DNA of 64,000 nucleotides from Vagococcus vulneris (GCF_003950515.1 NZ_NGJS01000001.1:124001-188000); one strand, 5' to 3'; numbered from the stretch's first letter, positions 31,883-41,618 are shown. The notes: generated from the letters alone by a model not told the origin. Numbers and translations: made by a program.

Positions 31883-32214
31883 TAGTCATTACTCTCCTTT
31901 AATTGAGTTGTTTGTTTTAATCCGATTATGCCGATAACCAAAATCAACATTAAGCATATTTTTGATATGGTTACTGGAGTTCCAAAAAAAATACTGTCGA
32001 CTGTCAAAGTCCCCACAGTCCCAAGGCCGACAAAAACCGCGTAAACTGTTCCTACGGGAATTTTTTCACCAGCTTTAATCATTAACGAAAAACTTAGAAA
32101 TATAGCTGCAATTGTAACAATCCATTCTAAAGGGGATCCCGCATATTTTAAGCCAATTACCCACAACACTTCAAAAATTGCAGCAACAATAATCATTACC
32201 CACTCTTTCTTCAA
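31882..32214 (-). CDS. SMR family guanidinium exporter subunit (YkkC/GdnC-like)
   Basis: A 110-residue four-helix SMR protein with the glutamate in VMIIVAAIFEVLWVIGLKYA and GTVYAVFVGLGTVGTLTVD. It is the first gene behind the guanidine-I riboswitch and is translationally coupled to the second SMR gene. The pair should exchange guanidinium for protons. Confidence 0.88.
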   Translation of the reverse strand: MKKEWVMIIVAAIFEVLWVIGLKYAGSPLEWIVTIAAIFLSFSLMIKAGEKIPVGTVYAVFVGLGTVGTLTVDSIFFGTPVTISKICLMLILVIGIIGLKQTTQLKESND

Positions 32215-32250
32215 TCTAATTTTCCTCCCTAATTATGTCTACAAAAAAAA

Positions 32251-32362
32251 GCCTGAGAATTATTTATTCAATAACTCCCAGGCTTTTATCCTTCCGTGTC
32301 ATAGCAGAAAGCTGCCATGGTTTTCTCTCGGTCCAGACTGAAAAAATTTCACGGAACCCTAG
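32251..32362 (-). promoter_or_regulatory. Guanidine-I (ykkC) riboswitch with terminator
   Basis: The minus strand reads CTAGGGTTCCGTG at 32350-32362, GGACCGAGAGA at about 32325-32335 and the late ACGG at about 32293-32296. These are the conserved ykkC-motif elements in the right order. A terminator, GCCTG...CAGGC with T-run (32251-32283), follows and precedes the ribosome site of the first SMR gene. Guanidine binding should prevent termination. Confidence 0.92.
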
Positions 32363-32396
32363 AAAACTTGACTATTAATTTTTCAATATATATGTT

Positions 32397-32425
32397 AGTA
32401 TATCCAACTATTGCAATTAAAGCAA
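32397..32425 (-). promoter_or_regulatory. Sigma-A promoter of the guanidine riboswitch operon
   Basis: Minus-strand TTGCTT (32420-32425), 17-bp spacer, TATACT (32397-32402), placing transcription start shortly before the aptamer. It overlaps a perfect 10-bp inverted repeat at 32405-32431 (CAACTATTGC / GCAATAGTTG) that lacks a T-run. Confidence 0.6.
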
Positions 32426-32439
32426 TAGTTGACGACTTT

Positions 32440-33201
32440 CTATCTTGTTAAATATTTTTTATAATCATCGACATGTAAAAGTTTTTTTGCATTTTCAACT
32501 CTCTCTTGCGAAGGGGTAGGTATTCCTTCTAATGGGTATTCTAACCCCATATCTTCCCACTTAAACAGCCCCATTGTATGATAAGGTAAAACTTCAACTT
32601 TATCAACATTATTCAATGACTTTATAAATTCATCCAATCGAATCAAATATTCATCATAGTCTGTTCTTTGCGGAACCAATACATGTCTGATCCAAACAGG
32701 TTGATTGCGTTCAGATAAATATTTTGCCATTTCTAAAATATTATCATTTGTATTCATTGTTAAAATTTTATGACCGTCGTTATCAATATGTTTAATATCA
32801 AATAGTAGAAGATCAGTATAATTCAAAAGTTCTTCAAATTCACTAAAGAATGGTTCATCGTAAGTGAATGGTTTTCCACATGTATCAATCGTTGTATGAA
32901 TTCCTAAAGCCTTAGCCTTTTTAAACAGTTCAGTTATAAACTTAGGTTGAAGTAACGGTTCACCGCCACTAACAGTTATCCCACCGTCTTTACCCCAATA
33001 AGTTTTATACTTTAAAGCCTCCGCAAGAATTTCATCAGGAGTTACCTCTTTGCCTCCCCCTATCTTCCATGTATCAGGATTATGACAAAATTGGCATCTC
33101 ATTTTACATCCTTGCATAAACACAATAAACCTTACACCTGGTCCATCTACTGTACCAAAGTTTTCTGTTGAGTGAATTCTACCCGTTACTTGTTCTGTCA
33201 T
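32440..33201 (-). CDS. pflA: Pyruvate formate-lyase activating enzyme
   Basis: A 253-residue radical SAM enzyme with the CX3CX2C cluster motif in GCKMRCQFCHNPDTW (about 30-44) and GGITVSGGEPLLQ. It abstracts hydrogen from the PflB glycine to make the active radical under anaerobic conditions. It lies downstream of pflB behind an intervening hairpin. Confidence 0.96.
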   Translation of the reverse strand: MTEQVTGRIHSTENFGTVDGPGVRFIVFMQGCKMRCQFCHNPDTWKIGGGKEVTPDEILAEALKYKTYWGKDGGITVSGGEPLLQPKFITELFKKAKALGIHTTIDTCGKPFTYDEPFFSEFEELLNYTDLLLFDIKHIDNDGHKILTMNTNDNILEMAKYLSERNQPVWIRHVLVPQRTDYDEYLIRLDEFIKSLNNVDKVEVLPYHTMGLFKWEDMGLEYPLEGIPTPSQERVENAKKLLHVDDYKKYLTR

Positions 33202-33222
33202 AATGTCCCATCCCTTTATCTA

Positions 33223-33256
33223 AAAAGGAGATGACGATGTAACACGTCATCCCCTT
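33223..33256 (-). terminator. Hairpin between pflB and pflA (partial terminator)
   Basis: The minus-strand stem GGATGACG / CGTCATCTCC is followed by TTTTTAG, with the pflA ribosome site directly behind. Its position suggests that only part of the pflB transcripts continue into pflA. Confidence 0.6.
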
Positions 33257-33267
33257 CAATAATTTTT

Positions 33268-35517
33268 TTACATTCTTTCGTGTGCTGTACGTGAGATAAC
33301 ATCTGCTTGTTGTTCAGGAGTTAAGTCACGGAATTTAACAGCGTAACCTGATACACGAATTGTTAAGTTTGGATATTTTTCAGGATGTGCTTGAGCATCC
33401 AATAATAAATCTTTAGTAAAGACGTTTACATTTATATGGTATCCGCCATTGTCAAAGTATCCATCTAACACGTTGCGTAAGTTAGCAATACGTGTATCGT
33501 CATCCTTACCTAAACCATTAGGGTTAATTGTTTGTGTATTTGAAATACCATCTAAAGCATTAGAGTAATCTAAGCGTGCAGTAGAGTTTAATGATGCTAA
33601 TAAACCGTTCTTTTCACCTAAATATTTTCCATCTTGATAGCTTGGGTTTGCACCTGGTGCTAACGGTTTTCCTCCGCGGCGTCCATCAGGAGTGTTACCA
33701 GTACCTTTACCATAAACAACATTTGATGTAATTGTTAATAATGATGTAGATGGTGTTGAATTACGATAAGTATGTTGACGTTTGATTTGAGTCATGAAGT
33801 ATTCTAAAATCCAGTTTGCCATTGCATCAGCTTCAGCATTATCGTTACCATAAGTTGGGAATTCTTTTGTTGGTACATAATCTACAGCTAAACCATTTTC
33901 GTCGCGAATAACTTCTACATGACCGTGTTTAATTGCCATAATACTATCAGTCGCATGAGAAATACCTGCAATACCAGTTGCAAATGTACGTTTTAAGTGA
34001 GTATCCATAAATGCTAATTGCGGTGCTTCATAAGCATATTTATCATGCATGAAGTGAATAACATTTAATGTATTTACATACAACTCTGCTAACCAATCTA
34101 AGATATCTGTAAATTTAGACATAAATTCATCATATTCTAAAACTTCGCCAGTCATTGGACGGAATCTTGGAGCAACTTGAACCTTAGTCATTTCATCAAC
34201 ACCGCCGTTAATTGCGTAAAGAACAGCTTTAGCCAAGTTTGCACGAGCTCCGAAGAATTGCATATCTTTACCGATAACTGTTGCAGATACACAACAAGCA
34301 ATACCGCAATCATCTGAACCCCAGTTAGAACGTAATAAGTCATCATTTTCAAATTGAATTGATGAACTTTCTTTAGCAATACGAGAAGCAAAAGTTCTGA
34401 AACCTTCTGGTAAATGAGAAGAATAAAGTACTGTCAAGTTAGGTTCTGGAGATGGTCCCATATTTGTTAATGTATGTAAAATACGGAAATCATTTTTTGT
34501 AACTAATGAACGACCATCAAGACCCATACCGGCAACACATAAAGTAGCCCAAATTGGATAACCAGAGAATAACTGATTATATTCAGGTGTACGTGCAAAT
34601 GTTACCATACGTAGTTTCATAATTAAGTGGTCAATTAATTCTTGTGCTTCAAATTCTGAAATAATCCCTTTTTCAATATCTCGTTGAATATAAATATCTA
34701 GGAATGCAGAGATACGTCCGATTGACATAGCTGCTCCATTTTGTGATTTAATAGCAGATAGATAAGCAAAGTACAACCATTGAATTGCTTCTGCAGCATT
34801 TTCTGCAGGTTCAGAAATATCAAAACCGTAATAAGTTGCCATCTCTTTAATAGCATTTAAAGCTTTGATTTGATCTGATACTTCTTCACGTAAACGAATA
34901 ACATCATCTGACATTACTTTATTACCAACATTAGAAAGATCTTTTTTCTTTTCAGCAATTAAGAAATCCATACCATATAATGCTAAACGACGATAATCAC
35001 CAATGATTCGTCCACGTCCATAAGCATCTGGCAAACCAGTAATAATTTTATTTTTACGTGCTGCTCTCATCTCTGGAGTATAAGCATCGAATACACCTTG
35101 ATTATGTGTTTTTCTCCAGTCAGTGAAGATTTTTGACATTTCTTCATCAACTTCATATCCATTAGCAGTTAAAGCATGATTAGCCATATTAATCCCACCA
35201 AATGGCATAAATGCTTGTTTTAAAGGAACATCTGTCTGCAAGCCGACAATTTTTTCTTCATCTTTAATTAAATATCCAGGTTCATGAGAAGTAATCGTAG
35301 CAGGAATATTGTTATCCATATCGTAAACACCATTGTGTTCATGTTGAACTTCAAATAATTCTTGCAATCTACCCCATAATTTATCAGTGCTTTCTGCCGG
35401 TCCTTCTAGGAACGAGTCATCTCCACGATATTCTGTGTAGTTCTTTTGAATAAAATCACGAACGTCTACACTTGATTCCCATTTTCCACCTTTAAAGCCA
35501 TCCCACTGTTTTCTCAT
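33268..35517 (-). CDS. pflB: Formate C-acetyltransferase (pyruvate formate-lyase)
   Basis: A 749-residue glycyl radical enzyme. The active-site cysteine pair is in [16 protein letters not shown], and the radical glycine is in the C-terminal [19 protein letters not shown]. It cleaves pyruvate with CoA to acetyl-CoA and formate in mixed-acid fermentation. It is preceded by a sigma-A promoter with two upstream direct repeats. ATG preceded by AGGAGG. Confidence 0.97.
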   Translation of the reverse strand: MRKQWDGFKGGKWESSVDVRDFIQKNYTEYRGDDSFLEGPAESTDKLWGRLQELFEVQHEHNGVYDMDNNIPATITSHEPGYLIKDEEKIVGLQTDVPLKQAFMPFGGINMANHALTANGYEVDEEMSKIFTDWRKTHNQGVFDAYTPEMRAARKNKIITGLPDAYGRGRIIGDYRRLALYGMDFLIAEKKKDLSNVGNKVMSDDVIRLREEVSDQIKALNAIKEMATYYGFDISEPAENAAEAIQWLYFAYLSAIKSQNGAAMSIGRISAFLDIYIQRDIEKGIISEFEAQELIDHLIMKLRMVTFARTPEYNQLFSGYPIWATLCVAGMGLDGRSLVTKNDFRILHTLTNMGPSPEPNLTVLYSSHLPEGFRTFASRIAKESSSIQFENDDLLRSNWGSDDCGIACCVSATVIGKDMQFFGARANLAKAVLYAINGGVDEMTKVQVAPRFRPMTGEVLEYDEFMSKFTDILDWLAELYVNTLNVIHFMHDKYAYEAPQLAFMDTHLKRTFATGIAGISHATDSIMAIKHGHVEVIRDENGLAVDYVPTKEFPTYGNDNAEADAMANWILEYFMTQIKRQHTYRNSTPSTSLLTITSNVVYGKGTGNTPDGRRGGKPLAPGANPSYQDGKYLGEKNGLLASLNSTARLDYSNALDGISNTQTINPNGLGKDDDTRIANLRNVLDGYFDNGGYHINVNVFTKDLLLDAQAHPEKYPNLTIRVSGYAVKFRDLTPEQQADVISRTAHERM

Positions 35518-35586
35518 GATGAGAAACCTCCTTAAGTTTGTTTCGTTTTTAGCGTTTTAGTTTTTTATTTATCTTTTAACAAATTC

Positions 35587-35614
35587 AGTATAACACAAAT
35601 ACAATCGTTTTCAA
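35587..35614 (-). promoter_or_regulatory. Sigma-A promoter of pflB
   Basis: Minus-strand TTGAAA (35609-35614), 16-bp spacer, TATACT (35587-35592); 70 bp upstream of the pflB start. Confidence 0.6.
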
Positions 35615-35622
35615 GTGTTCTA

Positions 35623-35660
35623 GTTAAAAAAAATACAATATATGTTAAAAAAAATACAAT
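35623..35660 (-). repeat. Two 17-bp direct repeats upstream of the pflB promoter
   Basis: Minus-strand ATTGTATTTTTTTTAAC occurs at 35644-35660 and again at 35623-35639, 21 bp apart start to start, that is two helical turns. The inner copy ends 9 bp upstream of the -35 box. The arrangement fits binding of an activator or redox regulator to one DNA face. Confidence 0.7.
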
Positions 35661-35756
35661 GGCAGCAAAACATTGTAATATAGGGGTTTAAATGTTTTTG
35701 ATACCGGTATCAATTCTGTTTTCAACTTCAAGAAAACTGTACTATAACAGTGCTCT

Positions 35757-35782
35757 TTGTGAAATAATTATATAGAACACAA
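35757..35782. promoter_or_regulatory. Possible Rex-like half-sites between parC and pflB
   Basis: A TTGTGAAAT half-site and an inverted AACACAA occur 26 bp end to end. The Rex consensus is an 18-bp palindrome, so spacing is wrong for a standard site. The fermentative neighbour pflB makes it worth noting. The rest of 35518-35821 holds only the pflB promoter, the direct repeats and the parC terminator. Confidence 0.25.
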
Positions 35783-35784
35783 AA

Positions 35785-35810
35785 AAACACTCACGTTTGT
35801 GTAAGTGTTT
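35785..35810 (-). terminator. Terminator of parC
   Basis: Minus-strand AAACACT / AGTGTTT hairpin followed by a T-run, 11 bp after the parC stop codon. Confidence 0.8.
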
Positions 35811-35821
35811 TCCTAGTTTAT

Positions 35822-38251
35822 TTATTCTCTGTTTTGTAATGTAACAGTTGTTACATTAGCTTCTGTATACAATGATCCGTTTGACTGGCGATCAGTTATC
35901 GGAATTTTTTTTATTTCAATTAAATATTCCTTATTTTCCTCATCAGATAATTTAATTTTTGAATGTTCGCTGGTTATAAAAGCATTTAAAACTCGATGGG
36001 GATTTGATTTTAGCTCTCGCATAATCATCAAACCTCGTTTAGCCCTGCTTAATTTACTGATATCATTAACTTTCATTCGCTTTAATCCGCCCCGATTTGT
36101 CGCGATAGTTAAAATCGATTCTGCGCCACGCACAACTAGTAAACCTGCTGCTACAAAATCACCATCTTTTAAATTAATAGCTTTGACGCCAGCAGCTTTC
36201 GCACCAACGCAAGGCACTTCATCTAAATCATACAAAAGACCATATGCTCGATTTGTGATTAGCAGAACATCCATCTTCTCTTGTTTATCGATTAACTCTG
36301 CCGTAATAACAATGTCATCATCTGACTTTAATTTCATGGCCATCGTTGACCGACTTTTATAGGTACGCCATATATCAAAATCCGTCATTTCAGACTGTTT
36401 AATCATTCCGTCTCTAGTAATGAAAACAAATCTTTTTTGGTTTTCTAATTCTGTGTAAGGGAATACAGAAAGTATCTGTTCATTAGCAGTAAAATTATTA
36501 ATGCTTTGAGAAAGATGTTCCCCAACCTCTTTCCAGCGTTTATCAGGTAATTCATGAACAGGACGATAAATCATATTTCCTTTTGTTGTCACTATCAACA
36601 ACTGGTCATGTGTATTCAGCTGATTGCTGAATACAATAAAATCTGTTTCCTTCATATCCATTTCATCATCTTTTGAAGCATTAAACGAGCGCAAGCTACT
36701 TCTCTTAACATAACCTTCTTTAGTCACACAAACCATCACATCTTCTTGCGGAATTAATACAGACGCTTCAATCGTAATTTCTTCAATTTCTTCTTCTAAC
36801 TTAGTTAGACGCTGTTTTGTATATTTTTTCTTAACTTCTCTAAGTTCTTGTTTCATTAATTTAAATAGTTCTTTTTCATCATTTAAAATATTTTTTAAAT
36901 AAGCAATTTGTTTATTTAAATCTTCAGCTTCAATTTTTAATGCTGTAATATCTGTATTGGTTAGTCGATACAACTGAAGGGAGACAATAGCTTCAGCTTG
37001 TACTTCGGTAAAATCAAAAGATGTCATTAAATTATGTTTTGCATCTTTTTTATCTTTACTTCCTCTGATAACACTGATCACTTGATCAAGAATAGATAAT
37101 GCCTTAATTAGACCATCAACAATATGCAGTCGTGTTTTTGCTTTATTTAATTCAAACTGACTTCGTTTACGGATTACCTGCTGACGATGCTCAATATAGG
37201 CTGATAAAATTATCTTTAATCCTACTTGTTCAGGTCGAGAAGCATGAATAGCCACCATATTAAAATTGTAATTTATCTGTAAATCAGTATTCTTTAAAAG
37301 ATAGTTCAAAATACCCGAAGCATCCGCTTCTTTTCGTAACTCGATAACAATTCTTAATCCAGTTCTATCACTTTCATCTCGTACCTCAGATATACCCTCA
37401 ATTTTTTTATTTAAACGTATCTCATCAATTTTTTTGACTAAATTTGCTTTGTTGACCTCATAAGGAATTTCGGTTACAACAATTTGTTCTCTACCGGCTT
37501 TTAATGGTTCTATTTCCGTTTTTGACCGTAAATTCACTTTACCTTTACCAGTTTCATAAGCCTTCCTCAACTCTTTTTTACCTTGCAAAATCCCCCCAGT
37601 CGGGAAGTCTGGTCCTGGTACAAATTCCATCAATTTATCTAAACTTGCATTTGGATGATCGATTAAATACACTGTACCATCAATAATTTCAGCTAAATTA
37701 TGTGTTGGAATTTCTGTAGCATAACCTGCGGATATTCCTGTAGAACCGTTCACTAATAAATTCGGATATTTAGCTGGCAAAACGGTCGGTTCTTTTTCAG
37801 TATCATCAAAGTTCCAAACCATCTCAATGGTTTCTTTTTCAATGTCTTTCAACAATTCGTCACTAAGTTCTGATAATCTTGCCTCAGTATAACGCATTGC
37901 TGCTGGCGGATCTCCATCCATACTTCCGTTATTCCCATGCATTTCAATTAAAGGTTCCCTTAACTTCCAGTCTTGGCTCATACGCACCATAGCTTCATAA
38001 ATACTGCTATCACCATGCGGATGATAATTTCCCATAATATTACCAACTGATTTCGCAGATTTTCGAAATGCTTTATCAAATGTATTACCATCGTTATTCA
38101 TCGAAAATAGGATTCGTCTTTGCACCGGCTTCAGTCCATCACGGATATCTGGAAGAGCCCGTTCTTGAATAATATATTTAGAATAGCGCCCAAAGCGATC
38201 TCCCATCACTTCTTCAAGCGTTAATTCTTGAATTCTTTGATGTTCAGTCAT
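35822..38251 (-). CDS. parC: DNA topoisomerase IV subunit A
   Basis: An 809-residue type IIA topoisomerase subunit. The winged-helix core has the catalytic Arg120-Tyr121 pair in AMRYTEARLS, and the quinolone-determining region YHPHGDSSIYEAM keeps Ser82 and Glu86, the sensitive residues (E. coli Ser80/Glu84). A coiled coil and beta-pinwheel C-terminal domain follow; the gyrase GyrA-box is not apparent. It decatenates daughter chromosomes with ParE. The gene lies 23 bp downstream of parE. Confidence 0.96.
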   Translation of the reverse strand: MTEHQRIQELTLEEVMGDRFGRYSKYIIQERALPDIRDGLKPVQRRILFSMNNDGNTFDKAFRKSAKSVGNIMGNYHPHGDSSIYEAMVRMSQDWKLREPLIEMHGNNGSMDGDPPAAMRYTEARLSELSDELLKDIEKETIEMVWNFDDTEKEPTVLPAKYPNLLVNGSTGISAGYATEIPTHNLAEIIDGTVYLIDHPNASLDKLMEFVPGPDFPTGGILQGKKELRKAYETGKGKVNLRSKTEIEPLKAGREQIVVTEIPYEVNKANLVKKIDEIRLNKKIEGISEVRDESDRTGLRIVIELRKEADASGILNYLLKNTDLQINYNFNMVAIHASRPEQVGLKIILSAYIEHRQQVIRKRSQFELNKAKTRLHIVDGLIKALSILDQVISVIRGSKDKKDAKHNLMTSFDFTEVQAEAIVSLQLYRLTNTDITALKIEAEDLNKQIAYLKNILNDEKELFKLMKQELREVKKKYTKQRLTKLEEEIEEITIEASVLIPQEDVMVCVTKEGYVKRSSLRSFNASKDDEMDMKETDFIVFSNQLNTHDQLLIVTTKGNMIYRPVHELPDKRWKEVGEHLSQSINNFTANEQILSVFPYTELENQKRFVFITRDGMIKQSEMTDFDIWRTYKSRSTMAMKLKSDDDIVITAELIDKQEKMDVLLITNRAYGLLYDLDEVPCVGAKAAGVKAINLKDGDFVAAGLLVVRGAESILTIATNRGGLKRMKVNDISKLSRAKRGLMIMRELKSNPHRVLNAFITSEHSKIKLSDEENKEYLIEIKKIPITDRQSNGSLYTEANVTTVTLQNRE

Positions 38252-38274
38252 CTAATTCTCTCCTATCATGCCGA

Positions 38275-40290
38275 TTAATCAAATAAACTTATTTCTTGAT
38301 TATCTGAGTTATTCGTTGCTGCTGTATGAATTGCTGTATCGTCATGGTGTTCTAAAATACTGCCATCTTCTTCCAAAGTAAATTGAACATACTTTTCAAT
38401 CCACTTTCTTCGAGGCTCTACTTTATCACCCATGAGAGTTGTCACTCGACGCTCAGCCATTGCAGCATCTTCAATTTTTACACGAATTAAAGTTCTGGTT
38501 TCCGGATCCATTGTCGTTTCCCACAATTGCTCTGCATTCATTTCACCCAACCCTTTATAACGCTGAAGCATATAGCCCTTGCCCATAGATTTAGTAACAG
38601 AAGTCAATTCTTCATCTGTCCAGGCGTAATTAATATTAGCCTTTTTACCGGTTCCTTTTTGAACTTTATAGAGAGGTGGCAGTGCTATATAGACTTTACC
38701 AGCTTCAACCAAAGGCTTCATGTAACGATAGAAAAAGGTCAATAAAAGCACTTGAATGTGCGCGCCGTCAGTATCCGCATCAGTCATAATAATAACTTTA
38801 TCATAATTACAATTTTCTACGTCAAAATCAGCTCCAACACCTGCTCCGATAGTGTAAATCATCGTATTGATTTCTTCATTTTTTAAGATATCCTGCAGTT
38901 TAGCTTTTTCTGTATTAATTACCTTTCCGCGCAAAGGCAGGATAGCCTGAAACTTTCGGTCCCTGCCTTGCTTAGCCGAGCCGCCCGCAGAGTCACCTTC
39001 GACCAAATATAATTCATTTTTTTGAGGATTTTTTGTCTGAGCCGGTGTAAGTTTCCCTGAAAGTAACGCTTCACCTTTGCGTTTCTTCTTGCCATTACGA
39101 CTGTCTTCTCGAGCTTTTCTAGCGGCTTCTCTTGCTTCTCTTGCTTTAATTGCTTTTCTGACGAGCATCTGGGACATATCACTATTCTCTTGTAAAAAGA
39201 ATCCTAACTGCTCGCTGATCGAACCTTCTACAGCAGCTCTTGCTTGAGGAGTTCCTAATTTTCCTTTTGTTTGACCTTCAAATTGAAGCAGATTTTCAGG
39301 AATCCTAACAGAAATAATAGCAGTTAAGCCTTCTCTGAAATCACTACCCTCTAAATTTTTATCTTTCTCTTTCAATAAACCGGTCATCCTAGCATAATCA
39401 TTAAACGATTTTGTCAATGCCGATTTCATACCAGTTTCATGCGTTCCACCATCTTTAGTCCGAACATTATTAACAAAAGACAGGGTATTCTCAGAATAAC
39501 CATCATTATATTGACAGGCAAACTCAATTTCAATAGAATCTTTCTCACCAGCAAAATAGATAACAGGAGTTAAATTATCTTTACCTTCATTTAAATAGGT
39601 AACAAACTCCTTAATTCCTTCATCATAATGAAATACTTCAACTAAATCTGTCCGTTCATCTGTTAATGTTATTTTAACTCCTTTTAGTAAAAAAGCTGTT
39701 TCTCGTAAACGCTCTGCTAACGTATCATAAGAAAAAATAGCTGTTGAAAAAATAGTTGTATCCGGTTTGAAAGTTATTAGTGAACCATTTTTTACAGATT
39801 TTGAGACTTTTTTCCGCTCAACTTTACCAGTAACATGTCCACCATTTTTAAAAGAAAGTTTAACTTCTTCGCCATCTCTGACTGTTTCTACGGTTAATTC
39901 ACTTGATAATGCATTAACAACGCTTGCTCCAACGCCATGAAGGCCGCCGGAAGTTTTATATCCTCCTTGACCAAACTTCCCACCTGCATGAAGAATCGTG
40001 AAAATGACCTCGATTGTCGGTTTGCCAGAAGTATGCATCCCCGTCGGCATTCCTCGTCCGTAATCACGAACGCTGATACTGTTGTCTTTATGAATGATTA
40101 CATCAATTTGGTTCCCATACCCCGATAAAGCTTCATCGACAGCATTATCAAATATTTCAAATACCAAATGATGAAGTCCCTTAGAATCTGTCGAACCTAT
40201 ATACATTCCCGGACGCTTTCTAACAGCATCTAATCCTTCTAACACCTGGATAGATGAATCGTCATATTGTTTTTGAATTTCTTTTGCCAT
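38275..40290 (-). CDS. parE: DNA topoisomerase IV subunit B
   Basis: A 671-residue ATPase subunit with the GHKL motifs VDEALSGYGNQIDV and GRGMPTGMH, the GxHGxG motif in GGLHGVGASVVNA, and the Toprim EGDSAGGSAKQGRD with DTDGAH. It partners ParC. The ATG is preceded by AAAGGAG. Confidence 0.96.
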   Translation of the reverse strand: MAKEIQKQYDDSSIQVLEGLDAVRKRPGMYIGSTDSKGLHHLVFEIFDNAVDEALSGYGNQIDVIIHKDNSISVRDYGRGMPTGMHTSGKPTIEVIFTILHAGGKFGQGGYKTSGGLHGVGASVVNALSSELTVETVRDGEEVKLSFKNGGHVTGKVERKKVSKSVKNGSLITFKPDTTIFSTAIFSYDTLAERLRETAFLLKGVKITLTDERTDLVEVFHYDEGIKEFVTYLNEGKDNLTPVIYFAGEKDSIEIEFACQYNDGYSENTLSFVNNVRTKDGGTHETGMKSALTKSFNDYARMTGLLKEKDKNLEGSDFREGLTAIISVRIPENLLQFEGQTKGKLGTPQARAAVEGSISEQLGFFLQENSDMSQMLVRKAIKAREAREAARKAREDSRNGKKKRKGEALLSGKLTPAQTKNPQKNELYLVEGDSAGGSAKQGRDRKFQAILPLRGKVINTEKAKLQDILKNEEINTMIYTIGAGVGADFDVENCNYDKVIIMTDADTDGAHIQVLLLTFFYRYMKPLVEAGKVYIALPPLYKVQKGTGKKANINYAWTDEELTSVTKSMGKGYMLQRYKGLGEMNAEQLWETTMDPETRTLIRVKIEDAAMAERRVTTLMGDKVEPRRKWIEKYVQFTLEEDGSILEHHDDTAIHTAATNNSDNQEISLFD

Positions 40291-40315
40291 TATTTTCTCC
40301 TTTACAAAAAAATAA

Positions 40316-40344
40316 ATTATAAAAAAGATAAATCATTATGTGAA
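40316..40344 (-). promoter_or_regulatory. Sigma-A promoter of parE-parC
   Basis: Minus-strand TTCACA (40339-40344), 17-bp spacer, perfect -10 TATAAT (40316-40321), just upstream of the parE ribosome site. Confidence 0.65.
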
Positions 40345-40390
40345 AATACAATTTCTAGATACTTTCATAACAAATGATGCAAAAAAAAAG

Positions 40391-40408
40391 CAACTTTGTT
40401 GAAAGTTG
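40391..40408 (-). terminator. Orphan terminator upstream of the parE promoter
   Basis: Minus-strand CAACTTT / AAAGTTG, 4-nt loop, followed by nine or more T. No annotated gene ends here: the importer operon on the same strand already ends at 40739-40775. The 330 bp between hold no ORF I can support but have promoter-like boxes on the minus strand (TTGTCA...TATTAT near 40520-40550; TTGCAA...TAAGAT near 40445-40475). A small RNA is possible. Confidence 0.5.
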
Positions 40409-40738
40409 ACACGTATAACCTTTAAATAATGACCTACGAAGTTTATCTTATAATAATTCAATCCAACTTGCAAAGTTTTTTAAATCCTAAGAGAGTTCAT
40501 TTTTTATGTAATATTTAATATAATAAGGTTACATCGAAATTTATGACAAAGTATAATCGGTCTCATCTTCATAAAAAAAACAAAGTGGTAATCTACACAT
40601 TTTTATATGAGTTGATCTGATTATTCTGATAATCTCTAGATTCATCTTAGGACTGTTTGCATATCGAAAATTTATTAGAGGATTCTTTTATCATTAACTG
40701 GTGTTAGCCAATTATTATTTCACCTTTTAATAACCAAT

Positions 40739-40775
40739 AAAAACAGCGTAACTAAGTTACTGTCACACTGTTTTT
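40739..40775 (-). terminator. Terminator of the histidine-type importer operon
   Basis: Minus-strand AAAAACAG...CTGTTTTT stem with inner GTAACT/AGTTAC, next to the stop codon of the binding-protein gene. Confidence 0.75.
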
Positions 40776-40777
40776 CG

Positions 40778-41602
40778 TTATTTCAATATTCGATCATCAC
40801 CAAACCATTTTTCACTAATTTTCTGAGCTTGACCGTCTTTAATTGCCTTTTCCAAACCAGTATTAATCACTTCTACTAACTCTTTATTGTCTTTGGCCAC
40901 ACCGACAGCAAAATCTTCTTCTGCAAAATCAGTTGGCAGTATTATATAGTCAACTTGGTCTTCCTGTTTAGATACATAATACTCCGCGAATACCTTATCA
41001 ATAACCAAACCATCGATTCTTTTTGCCTTTAAATCAATAAACGCTTCTGTAAATGATGGGAATAATACAGCTTCTTGGTTTTTCACATTATTTTTTAACA
41101 GTTCAGGTTTTTTGTCAAAAGATTCTTGACCACTAGACCCTTCCTGCAGCCCTACTACTTTATCCTTCATCTGTGCTAAGTCTTTAATACCGCTATCTTT
41201 CCTCACAACTAAAACTTGTTCATTTTTTAAATAATAGTTACTGAAATCAACTTGTTTCTTGCGTGCATCTGTCACAGTATAGCCATTCCAAATGACATCA
41301 ATTGTACCATTCTTTAATTCTGACTCTTTTAAGGACCAATCAATTGGTTGAATTTTCGCCTTTAGACCTAATTCTTTTGTGACAACATTAGCTAAATCAA
41401 TATCAAATCCGACTAATTTATCCTGTTCATCTCTAAAACCCATTGGGACAAAAGTATCATCCACACCAATAATTAATTCACCGCGCTTTTTAATTGCTTC
41501 ATAACTTTGCTGTTTACCTTGGGACCCGCAAGCTGTAAAAATCGTTACTCCAAAAATAATTCCGACAAGAACCACTAACTTTCTTCTTATGTTTTTTCTC
41601 AT
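40778..41602 (-). CDS. Amino-acid ABC transporter substrate-binding lipoprotein, probably histidine
   Basis: A 274-residue SBP family 3 lipoprotein. The signal peptide ends in a lipobox (VTIFTACGSQ). The mature part shows RGELIIGVDDTFVPMGFRD, GFDIDLANVVTKELGLKAK, WNGYTVTDARKKQVDFS and the C-terminal EKWFGDDRIL. It is the third gene of a permease-ATPase-SBP operon behind two histidine-type T-boxes, which is the basis for the substrate call. The closest named families would include arginine, glutamine and histidine binders. Confidence 0.85.
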   Translation of the reverse strand: MRKNIRRKLVVLVGIIFGVTIFTACGSQGKQQSYEAIKKRGELIIGVDDTFVPMGFRDEQDKLVGFDIDLANVVTKELGLKAKIQPIDWSLKESELKNGTIDVIWNGYTVTDARKKQVDFSNYYLKNEQVLVVRKDSGIKDLAQMKDKVVGLQEGSSGQESFDKKPELLKNNVKNQEAVLFPSFTEAFIDLKAKRIDGLVIDKVFAEYYVSKQEDQVDYIILPTDFAEEDFAVGVAKDNKELVEVINTGLEKAIKDGQAQKISEKWFGDDRILK

Positions 41603-41618
41603 CTCTATTTCTCCTTTT

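Noticed and set aside
31568..32214. SMR pair as a quaternary ammonium (Qac) resistance determinant
   Set aside because: The guanidine-I riboswitch directly upstream and the paired arrangement point to guanidinium export.
35757..35782. Rex operator upstream of pflB
   Set aside because: Half-sites are present, but the spacing is 8 bp longer than the standard 18-bp palindrome, and it lies about 145 bp upstream of the pflB -35 box. Kept only as a low-confidence note.
36900..38251. Quinolone-resistance substitutions in ParC
   Set aside because: Ser82 and Glu86, equivalent to E. coli Ser80 and Glu84, are both wild type.
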